In this document: positions 17,915-27,285 of the stretch, in pieces | Layout of the letters: every line of letters starts with the position of its first letter | Numbering within the stretch: position 1 is the stretch's first letter | DNA from: CAITSH01 sp025356665 | GTDB taxonomy: Bacteria; Pseudomonadota; Gammaproteobacteria; Burkholderiales; SG8-39 | DNA length: 64,000 nucleotides | Assembly (NCBI GenBank): GCA_025356665.1 | Contig: JANXRV010000157.1 | Coordinates: forward strand, 1-64,000 | Direction: 5' to 3' | The notes under the pieces: model-generated | What the model saw: the letters and a program-made list of their open reading frames with translations, nothing else | What the model was told of the DNA's origin: nothing | Databases searched by the model: none | Program-made: the position numbers and the translations under genes

Positions 17915-17989
17915 ACGCCAACTTGGGATTGTGATTTCGGGCTCCTTGCTCTAGCCTGTCGCGCAACAGTGAACTGAAGGGGAAACAAA

Positions 17990-18955
17990 ATGAAAGTACC
18001 GCGCTTCCTGGTTCTTTGCGGATTGCTCGCGCCATTGCTCACATTCGCGCAAACTTACCCGAACAAGCCGGTGCGCCTCGTCGTGCCGTTTGCGGCCGGT
18101 GGCGCCGCCGACACGGTCGCCCGCGCGACGGGCAACCGCATCAGCGAGGCGCTCGGGCAACCGGTGGTAATTGACAACCGCGCCGGCGGACTCGCCGCGA
18201 TAGGCTCGGATGTTGTCGCCAAGGCATCGCCAGACGGATACACACTGCTGCTCGCGGTGAGTCCGCCGCACACGATATTTCCATTGCTCCTCAAAAACCT
18301 GCCCTTTGACAACATCAAGGACTTCACGCCCATCGCCATCATCGGCACACTGCCCCAGGTGATAGCGGTGCATCCGTCATTGCCGGTAAATTCGCTGAAA
18401 GAATTGATCGAATACGCGAAAAAAAATCCCGGCAAGCTATCGTTCGGAACCTCCGGCGTTGGCACGGCACAGCACTTGGGCGGATTGCACCTCAACAAGA
18501 TGGCTGGCATAGACCTGCAGCACATCGGATACAAGGGGGGCGGACAGGCGATCAACGACCTGCTCGGCGGCCAGGTGCCGATTGGCATCCTGACCTTGTC
18601 GAACGTGCTCGTGCATGCGCGCACCGGCAAACTCAAACTGCTGGCCATGCTCGAGGCACAACGTGCAAAGGGTGCCCCGGAGATTCCCACCGTGGCTGAG
18701 GCCGGCGTGCCCGGGTTTGCCATTCCGGACACCTGGATCGGGTTGATGGGCCCAGCACATCTGCCTGCGCCGATCGCCGGGCAGTTGAACGCGGCGGTGA
18801 CAAAGGCGCTGGAATTTTCGGACGTACGTTCGCGCCTTGACGCGGCGGGCTTCGAAGTGAGGATCGCGACACAGCAATCCTTCGCCGACTCGATTGCAAA
18901 GAGCTACGGTCTCTACCAGAAGATCGTAAGCGACGCCGGCATCAAACCGGAGTAG
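17990..18955 (+). CDS. Bug/TctC-family periplasmic solute-binding protein
   Basis: This 321-residue protein has a short signal peptide (MKVPRFLVLCGLLAPL, cleaved near FAQ), then YPNKPVRLVVPFAAGGAADTVAR, DNRAGGLAAI, DGYTLLLAV, HIGYKGGGQAINDLLGGQ and APEIPTVAEAG. GAAGGGGAAAC stands before the ATG as ribosome site. It is convergent with the enamidase-like gene, with only four bases between the stops. It could supply substrate to that module or be independent. Confidence 0.92.
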   Translation: MKVPRFLVLCGLLAPLLTFAQTYPNKPVRLVVPFAAGGAADTVARATGNRISEALGQPVVIDNRAGGLAAIGSDVVAKASPDGYTLLLAVSPPHTIFPLLLKNLPFDNIKDFTPIAIIGTLPQVIAVHPSLPVNSLKELIEYAKKNPGKLSFGTSGVGTAQHLGGLHLNKMAGIDLQHIGYKGGGQAINDLLGGQVPIGILTLSNVLVHARTGKLKLLAMLEAQRAKGAPEIPTVAEAGVPGFAIPDTWIGLMGPAHLPAPIAGQLNAAVTKALEFSDVRSRLDAAGFEVRIATQQSFADSIAKSYGLYQKIVSDAGIKPE

Positions 18956-18959
18956 CGCG

Positions 18960-20180
18960 CTACTTCAGGTTATGAGCGGCCGAGGCGCTGCCAGAGAGCC
19001 AGCCCAGGTTGCAACAAAGAAATTTCGCCGCATGCTCGGGTGGCGGCGTCTGGTGGCTGCGCCCCAACACCAGCGGAACGCCATCGACCAGCACATGGCT
19101 GATGCCCGGAAAATCGCCATGCGCAACCGCCTCCGACAGCGTGCTGCCCTTGGAGCCCTTGACCGGACCGCACACCACCACGTCAGCCGGGCGCCCCGGC
19201 GCAAGAATGCCGCAATCGAGCCCGTGCGCGCGCGCGGTATTGCCCGTTCCCACCGCTATCGCCTCGGCCGGCGACAGGCCGCAGATCGAGGTGAGAAACA
19301 AGATGTTCTTGAACATGCCGCGCGGAATCACCCCCGTGCCGCCGGGCGTGTCGGTGCCCAGGCAAAGCCGGTCAAGCCGGCCGCGCGACACCAGGCGCTT
19401 TACCGCACGCGCCGTCGAGCCGTAATTGCCCGATGAACAGATCTCAAGTGCGAATGTGGTTTCATCGATGACGCGGTCCAGATCCTCGTCGCTCATCGGG
19501 ATGGGTCCGCCAGACACATGGGCCGCGATGTCCGGCTGCAACCAGGACAAGATGTCGTAGCCGCACATTTGCGAGGAGCCAGAGCGCGACACGCCGCCGG
19601 TGTGCACCTTGGTGCGTATGCCGCGCTCACGGCACCAGCGCACATAGTTTTTCGCCTCTTCGGGGTTTTCGTCGAGCGGGTAAAACAGAAATTTGGCGAA
19701 CTTGGTGCCGTGCGCCGCCACACGATCAAAATGCTCTGGCGTCATGCCCGGCACCAACAACACGGTGCCTGCGATGAGCTTGGCCCCGCTCCAGCGCACA
19801 CGGCCGGTGGTCTGCGCCATCACGATCGCGAGTGAGGTGACAATCTCGGCGGTTAGCCCGTTCGGGTCGAGGCCGGGCAAGTGCAATTCGCCCGCCGATA
19901 TCAGCGTGGTGGTGCCGCCGTTAAGGTAGTTTCCGATCCAGCCCGTGGCATTTTGCGTCGGCGTCCACTCCCCACACACCGGATGCACATGGCCATCGAC
20001 GATGCCGGGCATGACGGCGCTGCCCATTGCGTCAATCACCACTTCGCATTCGCCCGGGCTGGCCGGATCAAGAGCGGCAACGCGCCCGTCTTCGATCAGC
20101 AGCTCGCGCGTCGCGGAGAAAGGGGCAAGCAGATCGCCAGTGAAGAATTCGCCGATATTCTTGATCAAGACGCGTGGCAT
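18960..20180 (-). CDS. Enamidase-like amidohydrolase
   Basis: This 406-residue metal-dependent amidohydrolase has DGHVHP at about 62-67, HTGGVSRSGSS near 203, HVSGGPIPMS near 228 and TDTPGGTGVIPRG near 285, followed by the C-terminal beta sandwich. As I recall it, this pattern (IKNIG start, HTGG, GGP, GTG-IP and GDFPGISHVLVDG) closely follows enamidase of the anaerobic nicotinate fermenter Eubacterium barkeri, which opens 6-oxo-tetrahydronicotinate. Other cyclic amides are possible. It lies 68 bases downstream of an FAD hydroxylase on the same strand. AGGAAA precedes the ATG. Confidence 0.78.
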   Translation of the reverse strand: MPRVLIKNIGEFFTGDLLAPFSATRELLIEDGRVAALDPASPGECEVVIDAMGSAVMPGIVDGHVHPVCGEWTPTQNATGWIGNYLNGGTTTLISAGELHLPGLDPNGLTAEIVTSLAIVMAQTTGRVRWSGAKLIAGTVLLVPGMTPEHFDRVAAHGTKFAKFLFYPLDENPEEAKNYVRWCRERGIRTKVHTGGVSRSGSSQMCGYDILSWLQPDIAAHVSGGPIPMSDEDLDRVIDETTFALEICSSGNYGSTARAVKRLVSRGRLDRLCLGTDTPGGTGVIPRGMFKNILFLTSICGLSPAEAIAVGTGNTARAHGLDCGILAPGRPADVVVCGPVKGSKGSTLSEAVAHGDFPGISHVLVDGVPLVLGRSHQTPPPEHAAKFLCCNLGWLSGSASAAHNLK

Positions 20181-20248
20181 ACGGCGGTTTCCTGTGCTTG
20201 TGTTGTGACTGTACTGAGATTGCGGACGGCGCGATTGTAGCAGTGCGG

Positions 20249-21469
20249 CTATTGGATTTTCGCCGCCTTGCGCACACTCTCAATCAGCGAGGTGCGCAGC
20301 AGAAATTGCCGGTGCCGCACCGGGTCGTCGGCGATGCGGCGCAGTTCGTTGAAGTTCTCCTGCCGCTGCGCCGGGTCGCGTTCCTCCAGTCGCTTTTTAT
20401 TGGCGATGGTCTGCTGCTGCACAAACTCAATGTTGAGCGGTCGGCGGCGCCGGTCGTAGCGCTCGAGCAGCGATGCGTCGGCCGCGCCCGTTGTCACCTG
20501 GTGCAGCGTGTCGGCGAGGTCCATGGCGTCGTGAATGCCGCAGTTGAGCCCAAGGCCGCCCATCGGATTGTTGACGTGCGCCGCGTCACCGGCCAGAAAC
20601 ACGCGACCCTTGCGAAAGGATTTGGCCACGCGCTGGTGCACGCGGTAAATGTTCCGGTGGACCACCTTTTCGAGCGGATGACTATCGATGATCTGCGCGA
20701 AGCGCCGGCTCACCGAAGCGTCGGTAAAGGCTTCCTCGTCGGTCTCGTTTTCCCCGGCGCGAAACACCGCGCGCCAACGGCCCTTCATGTCATCACCCAT
20801 GACTTTGAACAGGTTGGACCACTCGTCCGGGTGCGCGATGTAACAACGGTAACGGCAGCCCAGTGCGCGCTCAAAATCAAACACCGACGTGAGCACCAGA
20901 AAACGCTCGGGCCAGGTATAGCCCTCGAACTCGATGTCCATGGACTTGCGCACGAAACTGCGCCCGCCGTCGCAGCCGACGAGGTAATCGAACACGCGCC
21001 GGTCGTCGCCGCCTTCGTTATGAATGTCAACGGTGACACCGTTCTCATCCTGGCTGATCGCCTGGACCGTGGTGCCCATCAGCACTTCGGCCGCGTCGCT
21101 CTTGGCCAGCCGCCGCAGGCCCAGCTCGGCGAGCTTGTGCTGCTCGGTCTGCACCACGTAAGGGAAGGGCGTCTCGTCCTTGAGCACGCTGTGATCAAAC
21201 TCGACTTGCGGCGTCATGTCGACGCCGTCCCAGTGCTGGAAATGCAAGGCCTTCAGGCCGAGCGACTGGAATTCCTCCACCAGCCCCAGTTCGGCCAGCA
21301 TCTCGAGGGTGGAAGGATGGGTGGTGGCTGCGCGCGGACCGTGGTCTATGGCCGCTTCGGCTTCGATCAGCGTCACCTTGAAACCTTTTTTGACAAAGGC
21401 GATCGCAGCGACCACGCCAACGGGGCCGGCACCGACGATGCCGATATGACTTTGTTTGCTGGAATGCAT
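20249..21469 (-). CDS. FAD-dependent aromatic/heteroaromatic hydroxylase
   Basis: This 406-residue single-component flavoprotein monooxygenase (FAD_binding_3 type) has the dinucleotide fold IGIVGAGPVGVVAA at 9-22, the DG motif VGCDGGRSFVRK near 163 and the second FAD motif LAGDAAHVNNPMGGLGLN near 285. Enzymes of this family hydroxylate phenols, hydroxybenzoates and hydroxypyridines with NAD(P)H. The enamidase-like gene that follows makes an N-heterocyclic substrate plausible. Divergent from it at 21747 is an NMT1-like protein. Confidence 0.87.
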   Translation of the reverse strand: MHSSKQSHIGIVGAGPVGVVAAIAFVKKGFKVTLIEAEAAIDHGPRAATTHPSTLEMLAELGLVEEFQSLGLKALHFQHWDGVDMTPQVEFDHSVLKDETPFPYVVQTEQHKLAELGLRRLAKSDAAEVLMGTTVQAISQDENGVTVDIHNEGGDDRRVFDYLVGCDGGRSFVRKSMDIEFEGYTWPERFLVLTSVFDFERALGCRYRCYIAHPDEWSNLFKVMGDDMKGRWRAVFRAGENETDEEAFTDASVSRRFAQIIDSHPLEKVVHRNIYRVHQRVAKSFRKGRVFLAGDAAHVNNPMGGLGLNCGIHDAMDLADTLHQVTTGAADASLLERYDRRRRPLNIEFVQQQTIANKKRLEERDPAQRQENFNELRRIADDPVRHRQFLLRTSLIESVRKAAKIQ

Positions 21470-21746
21470 GCACGGCTTTCAGGTTTTGTTACCGATTGTG
21501 GGATTTGCGCCAGGTGCAGCATGCCCGGGTGCCCGAGCACCACGAAGAGTCGCACCTGGTACTTAAGAAGACGCCAGGGTCGATGATACAAGCTGCGTGC
21601 AAGCGTGTATTATTTCCCGAACACTTTCAAGTGCGCAGGCTTTGCGCTTTGAATTGTCGTGCAAATGGTCGTGCTTCAGACGTGTCACTATCTCAATCCG
21701 GGCAGATGCCCAACCCGTCCCCACCTTCCCAGAAAGAATACCGTTC

Positions 21747-22676
21747 ATGACTGTACGTGTTGCCATCCCGGACCTTGTGTCCCCGTCGTATTTTCCCGCC
21801 ATCGCCGCAGTCGAACTGGGCTTGTTCAAGAAAGAGGGCTTCGATGCCACGCTCGAACTGGTATTCCCGGTCACGCGCGCCTACCAGGAACTGCACAACG
21901 GTAAATGGGATTTCATCGGTGGCGCTTCGCACGCACCCTTGTATGCATTCAAGGATTGGGCCGGTTCGCGCATCCTGTGCGCGCTGTCGCAACACATGTA
22001 CTGGTTCCTGATCGTGCGCGCCGACCTCAAGGTCAAGCGCGGCGATCTCGCGGCGGTGCGCGGCCTGCGCATCGGCGCGGCACCGGGTCCGGTGGACGGG
22101 CTGCGCCGCATGCTCACCGAGATCGGCATGAATCCGGACACCGATGTAAAGATCGGCCCCATCCCGGCGGCGGCCGGCGCCGGTGTGTCCTTCGGCGTAA
22201 GCGCGGCCAAGGCACTGGAGAACGGCGAGATCGACGCCTTCTGGGCTAACGGCATGGGTTCGGATGTCGCGCTCAAAAGTGGCATCGGCACGCTGGTGCT
22301 TGATGCCCGCCGCGGCGACGGCCCCAAAGGCGCGATCGACTACTGCTTCGCCGCCTGGGTGACGACAGAAAAACTGATGAAGGAAAACCCGGCACTGGCA
22401 CGGGCTTCGATTCGTGCCATCACCGGCGCGCAACGCGCCCTCGCCGCCGATCCGGCCTGCGCCACACCCATCGCGAAAAAGCTCTTTCCCGCGGTCGAAG
22501 CGGAAATGATCGCAGACCTGATCCGGCGCGATGCGCCTTTTTACAGCGCCGATGTACCGCCGAACAAGATTGCATCCATGAATCGATTCGCCCGGGACAT
22601 CGGCCTGCTGTCCAAGGATGTCGCCTACGAACAGGTGGTGGCCACTGAATTTAGCAACTTGTGGAACCCGGCCTGA
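21747..22676 (+). CDS. NMT1/THI5-like substrate-binding fold protein without signal peptide
   Basis: This 309-residue periplasmic-binding-fold protein starts directly in the fold (MTVRVAIPDL, then SPSYFPAIAAVELGLFKKEG, a typical NMT1/SsuA opening), with GLRIGAAPGPVDGLRRML near 109. There is no signal peptide or lipobox, and the open frame further upstream does not supply one. It may therefore be a cytoplasmic binding protein or an enzyme of this fold such as a decarboxylase or pyrimidine-precursor synthase, rather than an ABC-transporter component. No permease or ATPase is near. A Bug gene follows 40 bases later. Confidence 0.75.
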   Translation: MTVRVAIPDLVSPSYFPAIAAVELGLFKKEGFDATLELVFPVTRAYQELHNGKWDFIGGASHAPLYAFKDWAGSRILCALSQHMYWFLIVRADLKVKRGDLAAVRGLRIGAAPGPVDGLRRMLTEIGMNPDTDVKIGPIPAAAGAGVSFGVSAAKALENGEIDAFWANGMGSDVALKSGIGTLVLDARRGDGPKGAIDYCFAAWVTTEKLMKENPALARASIRAITGAQRALAADPACATPIAKKLFPAVEAEMIADLIRRDAPFYSADVPPNKIASMNRFARDIGLLSKDVAYEQVVATEFSNLWNPA

Positions 22677-22716
22677 AACCACAAACGCTTCAACCCAAAT
22701 GCAACGGAGACATTGC

Positions 22717-23721
22717 ATGAGGCCATCGATTTTAAGTCTGCACGGCAAGCACCGCCGGCTGGCACTGCGCATAACGCTTGCATGCTCGCTACTGCTGGGC
22801 CTCGCCGGCCAGGCGGTGGCGCAAGCCTGGCCGCAAAAGTCCATTCGTATCGTCGTTCCCTTCTCCTCCGGTGGTAACACCGATAGCATTGCCCGCATCA
22901 CCGCCGATTGGCTGACGCAAAAGCTCGGGCAAACGGTGATCGTGGAGAACAAACCGGGCGCGAGCGGCGCCATCGCCGCAGAGTTTGTCGCGCGCGCGCC
23001 GGCCGACGGCTATACGCTGTTCATGGCGACGCTGCCACAAATGGCGGTGCTGCCGGCAATGGCCAAAACGTCCTATGACCCGGTCACAGATTTTGCGCCG
23101 GTGAGCATCGTCGCCAGCAACGCCTTTGCGCTCGCGGTCAACGAGGCCGTGCCGGCAAAGTCACTGCCCGAGCTGGTCGCCTATGTGCGCAAGAATCCGA
23201 CCAAGCTGATCTATGCGTCGGCCGGCAACGCCAGCCTGAGCCATTTGTCGGTGGTGCTGCTGCTCAAACGCGCCGGCATCGAGATGGAACATGTCGGCTA
23301 CAAAGGCGGCGCGCCGGCGCTGGCCGACGTGATTGCGGGACACGCGCCGATGTACTTCGGCAACCTCGCCGAAATCATTCCCCAATCCAAGAGTGGCAAA
23401 ATCAAGGTGCTGGCGGTGTCTGGTGACAAGCGCGCGCCGCAACTGCCCGGCGTGCCGACGGTGGCCGAGCAAGGCTACCCGGGCTATCGCACCAATACCT
23501 GGAACGCGATTGCCGCACCGGCCAAAACGCCGCCCGCCGTCATCGAGCGCCTTGCGCGCGAGATCGCCACTGCGGCGCGCGATCCGGGCTTTATCCAGCG
23601 CCTGGAGAACATCGGCGTTGATCCTGTGGGCAACACGCCGGCCGAGTTCGCCGCGGTACTGAAGTCGGATCTCGCCGTATGGGCCGAAGCGGTGCGCATT
23701 TCCGGCGTCAAGGCCGATTAG
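22717..23721 (+). CDS. Bug/TctC-family periplasmic solute-binding protein
   Basis: This 334-residue protein has a basic n-region, a hydrophobic core (LRITLACSLLLGLAG) and cleavage after AVAQ. The fold follows with WPQKSIRIVVPFSSGGNTDSIAR, NKPGASGAIAAE, ADGYTLFMA, HVGYKGGAPALADVIAGH and LPGVPTVAEQG. The chosen ATG has ACGGAGA upstream; the frame also opens earlier inside the NMT1-like gene. Probably co-transcribed with that gene. Confidence 0.92.
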   Translation: MRPSILSLHGKHRRLALRITLACSLLLGLAGQAVAQAWPQKSIRIVVPFSSGGNTDSIARITADWLTQKLGQTVIVENKPGASGAIAAEFVARAPADGYTLFMATLPQMAVLPAMAKTSYDPVTDFAPVSIVASNAFALAVNEAVPAKSLPELVAYVRKNPTKLIYASAGNASLSHLSVVLLLKRAGIEMEHVGYKGGAPALADVIAGHAPMYFGNLAEIIPQSKSGKIKVLAVSGDKRAPQLPGVPTVAEQGYPGYRTNTWNAIAAPAKTPPAVIERLAREIATAARDPGFIQRLENIGVDPVGNTPAEFAAVLKSDLAVWAEAVRISGVKAD

Positions 23722-23870
23722 GCGCGCACGCGCCGCACCCGTGTCATCTCGGCCGGAAACCCTCACCAGGCGGCACCAGATTAGTGACTTAGTGGCAAAC
23801 TGCATGATCTTGGTGTCACGCTTTTGGCGTGATCCCCGTGCAATCCTGGTAAAAGTTTGAATTGTTGGCA

Positions 23871-25085
23871 ATGAACATACAGTTTCAGCGTCTGGTTGAT
23901 CGTTACATCGGCGTGCCCCTTTGCGCCGGACTCTCGCTCATCGACCGGATTTTCGGACGCGACGAAGTCCTCGGCCGGCCGCAAAACATCCTCGTGATCC
24001 TGCTCTCGGAAATGGGTAGCCTGGTGCTGGCCGAGCCGATGTTCATGCGCCTGAAAAACAAATACCCGGAAGCGACCGTCCACGTGCTGCTGTTCGCCAA
24101 AAACCGCGAAGTGCTGGACTTGTTGGGCGTGGTTTCGCCAGCCAATGTCATGACCCTCAACGATCGCGGCCTGGCCAGCTTTATCGGTGACAGCCTGCGC
24201 GCGCTGTTACGGCTGCGGTCGCTCCAGCTCGACGCGGTGCTCGACTGCGAACTGTTCTCGCGCGTGAGCAGCCTGTTTTCGTATCTGTCCGGCGCGAGGC
24301 TGCGCGCCGGTTTTCACCGGCACACGCAGGAAGGCCTTTATCGCGGTTCGTTCATCAACCGACCGGTGCTGTACAACCCCTACCGGCATCTGACACTGCA
24401 ATTGCTGAGCATGGTCGCAGCGCTCGAATCAACAAGCTTTCCGCTGACCAAGGATTTGCCCGTGGTCATGCCCGGCAGCCCACCCCCGCTCCAATTCAAG
24501 CCGGGCGAAAAAGAGCAGGCTATAGCGCGCCTGCACGCGGATTTTCCCGCCGTGACGGACAAGCGCCTCATACTGATTTATCCAGGCGGCGGCTTGTTGC
24601 CGATACGCGCGTGGCCGCTTGAATCCTATGCCCGGCTGTGTGCCGACCTGCTCGCCGACGGTTACGCCGTCGGCGTGGTCGGGCTGATGGAGGACCGCCC
24701 GCTCGGTCAGGCCCTGCTCGAACAAAGCGGCAGCGATCTGTGCATAGACCTCACCGGCTATACCAAATCCGTGCGCGACCTGCTGGCGCTGTTTCACCGC
24801 GCCGACCTGCTCATCACCAACGACGGCGGGCCCGGACAATTTGCCGCCCTCACGCCGATCGCCTCGATCGTATTTTTCGGCCCCGAAACACCGCTGCTCT
24901 ATCGCTCGCTGTCGCAAAACGCCTGGCATTTTCATCTTGGCCTGCCCTGCTCGCCCTGCCTGACCGCGTACAATCACCGCTCTTCGCCCTGCGATGGCGA
25001 CAATCAGTGCCTGAAGCGGATCACCCCGGCGCAAGTCATCGCCAAGGCGCGCGAAATGCTTGCCGCACCGACCGGTCCGCGCTGA
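23871..25085 (+). CDS. Glycosyltransferase family 9 (heptosyltransferase-like)
   Basis: This 404-residue GT-B fold protein resembles LPS heptosyltransferases. The N-terminal half begins with ILVILLSEMGSLVLAEPMF, where GT9 enzymes bind the acceptor; the C-terminal half has IYPGGGLLPIRAWPLESYA near 225 and the donor loop TNDGGPGQFAALTPIASIVFFGPE (in parts: TNDGGPGQFAA). The C-terminus has a Cys-rich SPCLTAY and SPCDGDNQC. It heads a plus-strand run with GtrA, a membrane glycosyltransferase and a sialidase-like protein, so it likely acts on a surface glycan. An upstream TTG could add three residues. Confidence 0.85.
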   Translation: MNIQFQRLVDRYIGVPLCAGLSLIDRIFGRDEVLGRPQNILVILLSEMGSLVLAEPMFMRLKNKYPEATVHVLLFAKNREVLDLLGVVSPANVMTLNDRGLASFIGDSLRALLRLRSLQLDAVLDCELFSRVSSLFSYLSGARLRAGFHRHTQEGLYRGSFINRPVLYNPYRHLTLQLLSMVAALESTSFPLTKDLPVVMPGSPPPLQFKPGEKEQAIARLHADFPAVTDKRLILIYPGGGLLPIRAWPLESYARLCADLLADGYAVGVVGLMEDRPLGQALLEQSGSDLCIDLTGYTKSVRDLLALFHRADLLITNDGGPGQFAALTPIASIVFFGPETPLLYRSLSQNAWHFHLGLPCSPCLTAYNHRSSPCDGDNQCLKRITPAQVIAKAREMLAAPTGPR

Positions 25086-25115
25086 CGCGGGTGCGCCTGA
25101 AAACCAAAGGATTGC

Positions 25116-25589
25116 ATGTCCGTGTTTGAACGATTGATGGTGCATCCGCGGGTCGCGCGCTTGCTGAAATTTCGCTTCCTGAAATTCGGCACTGTCGGCG
25201 CATCAGGCACCTTCGTCAACTTGGGCGTGCTCTACATCGGACAGGAGTTTTTGTTTCGCGCCATCGCGCTACCCGAAATGCGCTTGAACTTTTCGCTCGC
25301 CGGGGCAATCCTGGTGGCCACCATCAACAATTTCACCTGGAACCGTATCTGGACCTGGCAGGACAGGCCGCGCAACCAGGGCAGGTCAGTATTGGTGCAG
25401 TTCGGTCAGTACGCCCTCGCCTGCTGGGTGGGTATCCTGCTGCAAGTGGTGTTCACTAAAATACTGGTCGTCTATCTTCACTATCTTGTCGCCAATCTGA
25501 TCGCAATTGTGTTCGCCAGCGTGTTTAATTTTATCGTCAACGACTTGTGGACTTTCAGGCACCGCCCCACGGATGATGTGGGTAAATAA
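25116..25589 (+). CDS. GtrA-family membrane protein
   Basis: This 157-residue protein has four hydrophobic segments and the GtrA/DPMS signature (KFGTVGASGTFVNLGVLY near residue 23; TINNFTWNRIWTW near 70; FNFIVNDLWTF at the C-terminus). GtrA proteins are thought to flip polyprenyl-phosphate-linked sugars across the inner membrane. The next gene is a PMT/ArnT-type glycosyltransferase that would use such donors in the periplasm, which makes the pairing coherent. Thirty bases follow the GT9 gene. Confidence 0.9.
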   Translation: MSVFERLMVHPRVARLLKFRFLKFGTVGASGTFVNLGVLYIGQEFLFRAIALPEMRLNFSLAGAILVATINNFTWNRIWTWQDRPRNQGRSVLVQFGQYALACWVGILLQVVFTKILVVYLHYLVANLIAIVFASVFNFIVNDLWTFRHRPTDDVGK

Positions 25590-25592
25590 CGC

Positions 25593-27275
25593 ATGCACGG
25601 CATAAGCCCGCGTTGGTGCAACCTGCTCTACGGCGCGGCCATGCTATTGGCGGTGTTCGTCTATTTTTTCGGCTTGGAAAGCCAGCACATCCCGAAAAAC
25701 GGCGACGAAAATGTCTACGCACACATCACGCGCCTGACCGCTGCATCCGGCCACTGGCTGCCACTGCAGTCCGAACTCGATGGCATGCGCAACACCAAGC
25801 CGCCGGCACTGTTCTGGCAGGGCATCGCCTCGACCGGGCACGGCCAGAGCTGGACGCTGTGGGATCTGCGCTACCCGAACGTGATGTACACGCTGCTGAC
25901 GGCGGCGATGGTGTTCCTGCTCGGCTGGAAGTGCGCGCGCAGCCTGCCAGGCGGGTTTGTCGCCGCCCTCGCCTATCTGGCGTTTTTCAGCACCTACCGT
26001 TACGGCCGGCCCTTTCTTACCAACGCGCCCGAAACCTTCTGGTTGTTCCTGCCGTTTTTCCTGCTGCTGTACCGGAAAGAAACCGCGTTCGCCTCAAACC
26101 GCCTGCCACTGCTGCTGGGCGTGGCCATAGGCATCGGCCTGCTATACAAGTCATTCGCCCTTTTACTGCCAGTGGGCCTGGGCCTGTCGTGGTGGTATTT
26201 GCACCAGCGCGACTACCGTCTGGGCGACTTCATCCGCCAGGACCTGTGGAAGCTGCTGGTCGTCGCCCTGATATCCCTCGCGCTGTTCGGCCTGTGGTTC
26301 CTGCTCGACCCCGATCCGGCCGCGGTCTGGCAGGAATTCGTGATGAAGGAAAACGCCGGCAAGTTCGACCCGGCAGGGGCCTCCTATCTGTCCAAACTGC
26401 TGTGGGGCAGTTCAAGCGTGTGGACGATGATCCTCGGCCTGCCGCTCAATGCCGGCCTGCTCGCGCTGCCGGTGGCGGCGCTGATGGCGGCGGCCTTACG
26501 CCATCGCCGTCAACTGAGCGCGGATGAAAAGCTGCTATGGATCTGGCTGCTCGCCATGGTCATCGTCTTCAGCCTGCCCAGCCAGCGCTCCAGCCGCTAC
26601 GTGCTCGCGGCCATGCCGGCGCTGGCTGTGCTGTGCGCGCTCGGATGGGAGCGGCTGGGTCGCGGCTGGTTCCTCGCCACGCTGCTGCTGTGTGAGCTGG
26701 CGCTGGTATTCATCGCCTACCTGTCATGGCGTTTGCAGGACGCGACGCCGGACGGGACTCTTTATTCGGCCCTTTACTGGTTGCTGTTGCTGCTGGCAGG
26801 CGGCTTTGCCACCGCAGCCATGCTGCTGCCGGCGCTCACACGCCCCGGCGCCAGCATCGCAGCATTGCTGGTGTTTGTTTCGGCGGCCGCCTTCCTGCGC
26901 CCCTTCGACAGCGCACGCGGCAGTTTCAGCATCGAAGCGCAGCGTCAAGTGGCGGGCAAGACCGTCTGGGTACCATCCGATTTTAACGCCAGTTACGAGG
27001 CCTACCGCTTTCTGTTGCCTGCGGCGAACATTCAAAGCTATCGTGAAAAACGCGACCAGGACCCGGACGAGCTGGCGCGCCGCTACGCGCTGTTTACCGT
27101 GCGTGTGCCGCTGGGCGGGCACGCCTGCACCGGCTGCAAGGTCATCGCCGAGCGACTGGATTTGCGCGGCAGGCACTCATCGGCCGAGATCAGCGCGATC
27201 CTTCACGGCAAGGTCTTTGAGAATATTTTTCTGAAAGAAATGCTGGTCGAGTCGCCGGGTGCGGGCGCGCGATAA
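25593..27275 (+). CDS. ArnT/PMT-type integral-membrane glycosyltransferase
   Basis: This 560-residue protein has about eleven to twelve hydrophobic segments in the N-terminal 420 residues and a soluble C-terminal region. The first periplasmic loop has GDENVYAHITR and NTKPPALFW, matching the acidic and Lys-Pro-Pro pattern of the GT83/GT39 (ArnT, PMT_2) family. It should transfer a sugar from undecaprenyl phosphate to an envelope acceptor such as lipid A. The start is three bases after the gtrA stop. Its C-terminus overlaps the next gene only if that gene used a GTG at 27259. Confidence 0.85.
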   Translation: MHGISPRWCNLLYGAAMLLAVFVYFFGLESQHIPKNGDENVYAHITRLTAASGHWLPLQSELDGMRNTKPPALFWQGIASTGHGQSWTLWDLRYPNVMYTLLTAAMVFLLGWKCARSLPGGFVAALAYLAFFSTYRYGRPFLTNAPETFWLFLPFFLLLYRKETAFASNRLPLLLGVAIGIGLLYKSFALLLPVGLGLSWWYLHQRDYRLGDFIRQDLWKLLVVALISLALFGLWFLLDPDPAAVWQEFVMKENAGKFDPAGASYLSKLLWGSSSVWTMILGLPLNAGLLALPVAALMAAALRHRRQLSADEKLLWIWLLAMVIVFSLPSQRSSRYVLAAMPALAVLCALGWERLGRGWFLATLLLCELALVFIAYLSWRLQDATPDGTLYSALYWLLLLLAGGFATAAMLLPALTRPGASIAALLVFVSAAAFLRPFDSARGSFSIEAQRQVAGKTVWVPSDFNASYEAYRFLLPAANIQSYREKRDQDPDELARRYALFTVRVPLGGHACTGCKVIAERLDLRGRHSSAEISAILHGKVFENIFLKEMLVESPGAGAR

Positions 27276-27285
27276 TATCAACACC

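Noticed and set aside
23816..23832. Hairpin TCACGC-TTTTG-GCGTGA before the GT9 gene
   Set aside because: The 6-bp stem has no T-run and no link to a known riboswitch or operator; likely chance in GC-rich DNA.
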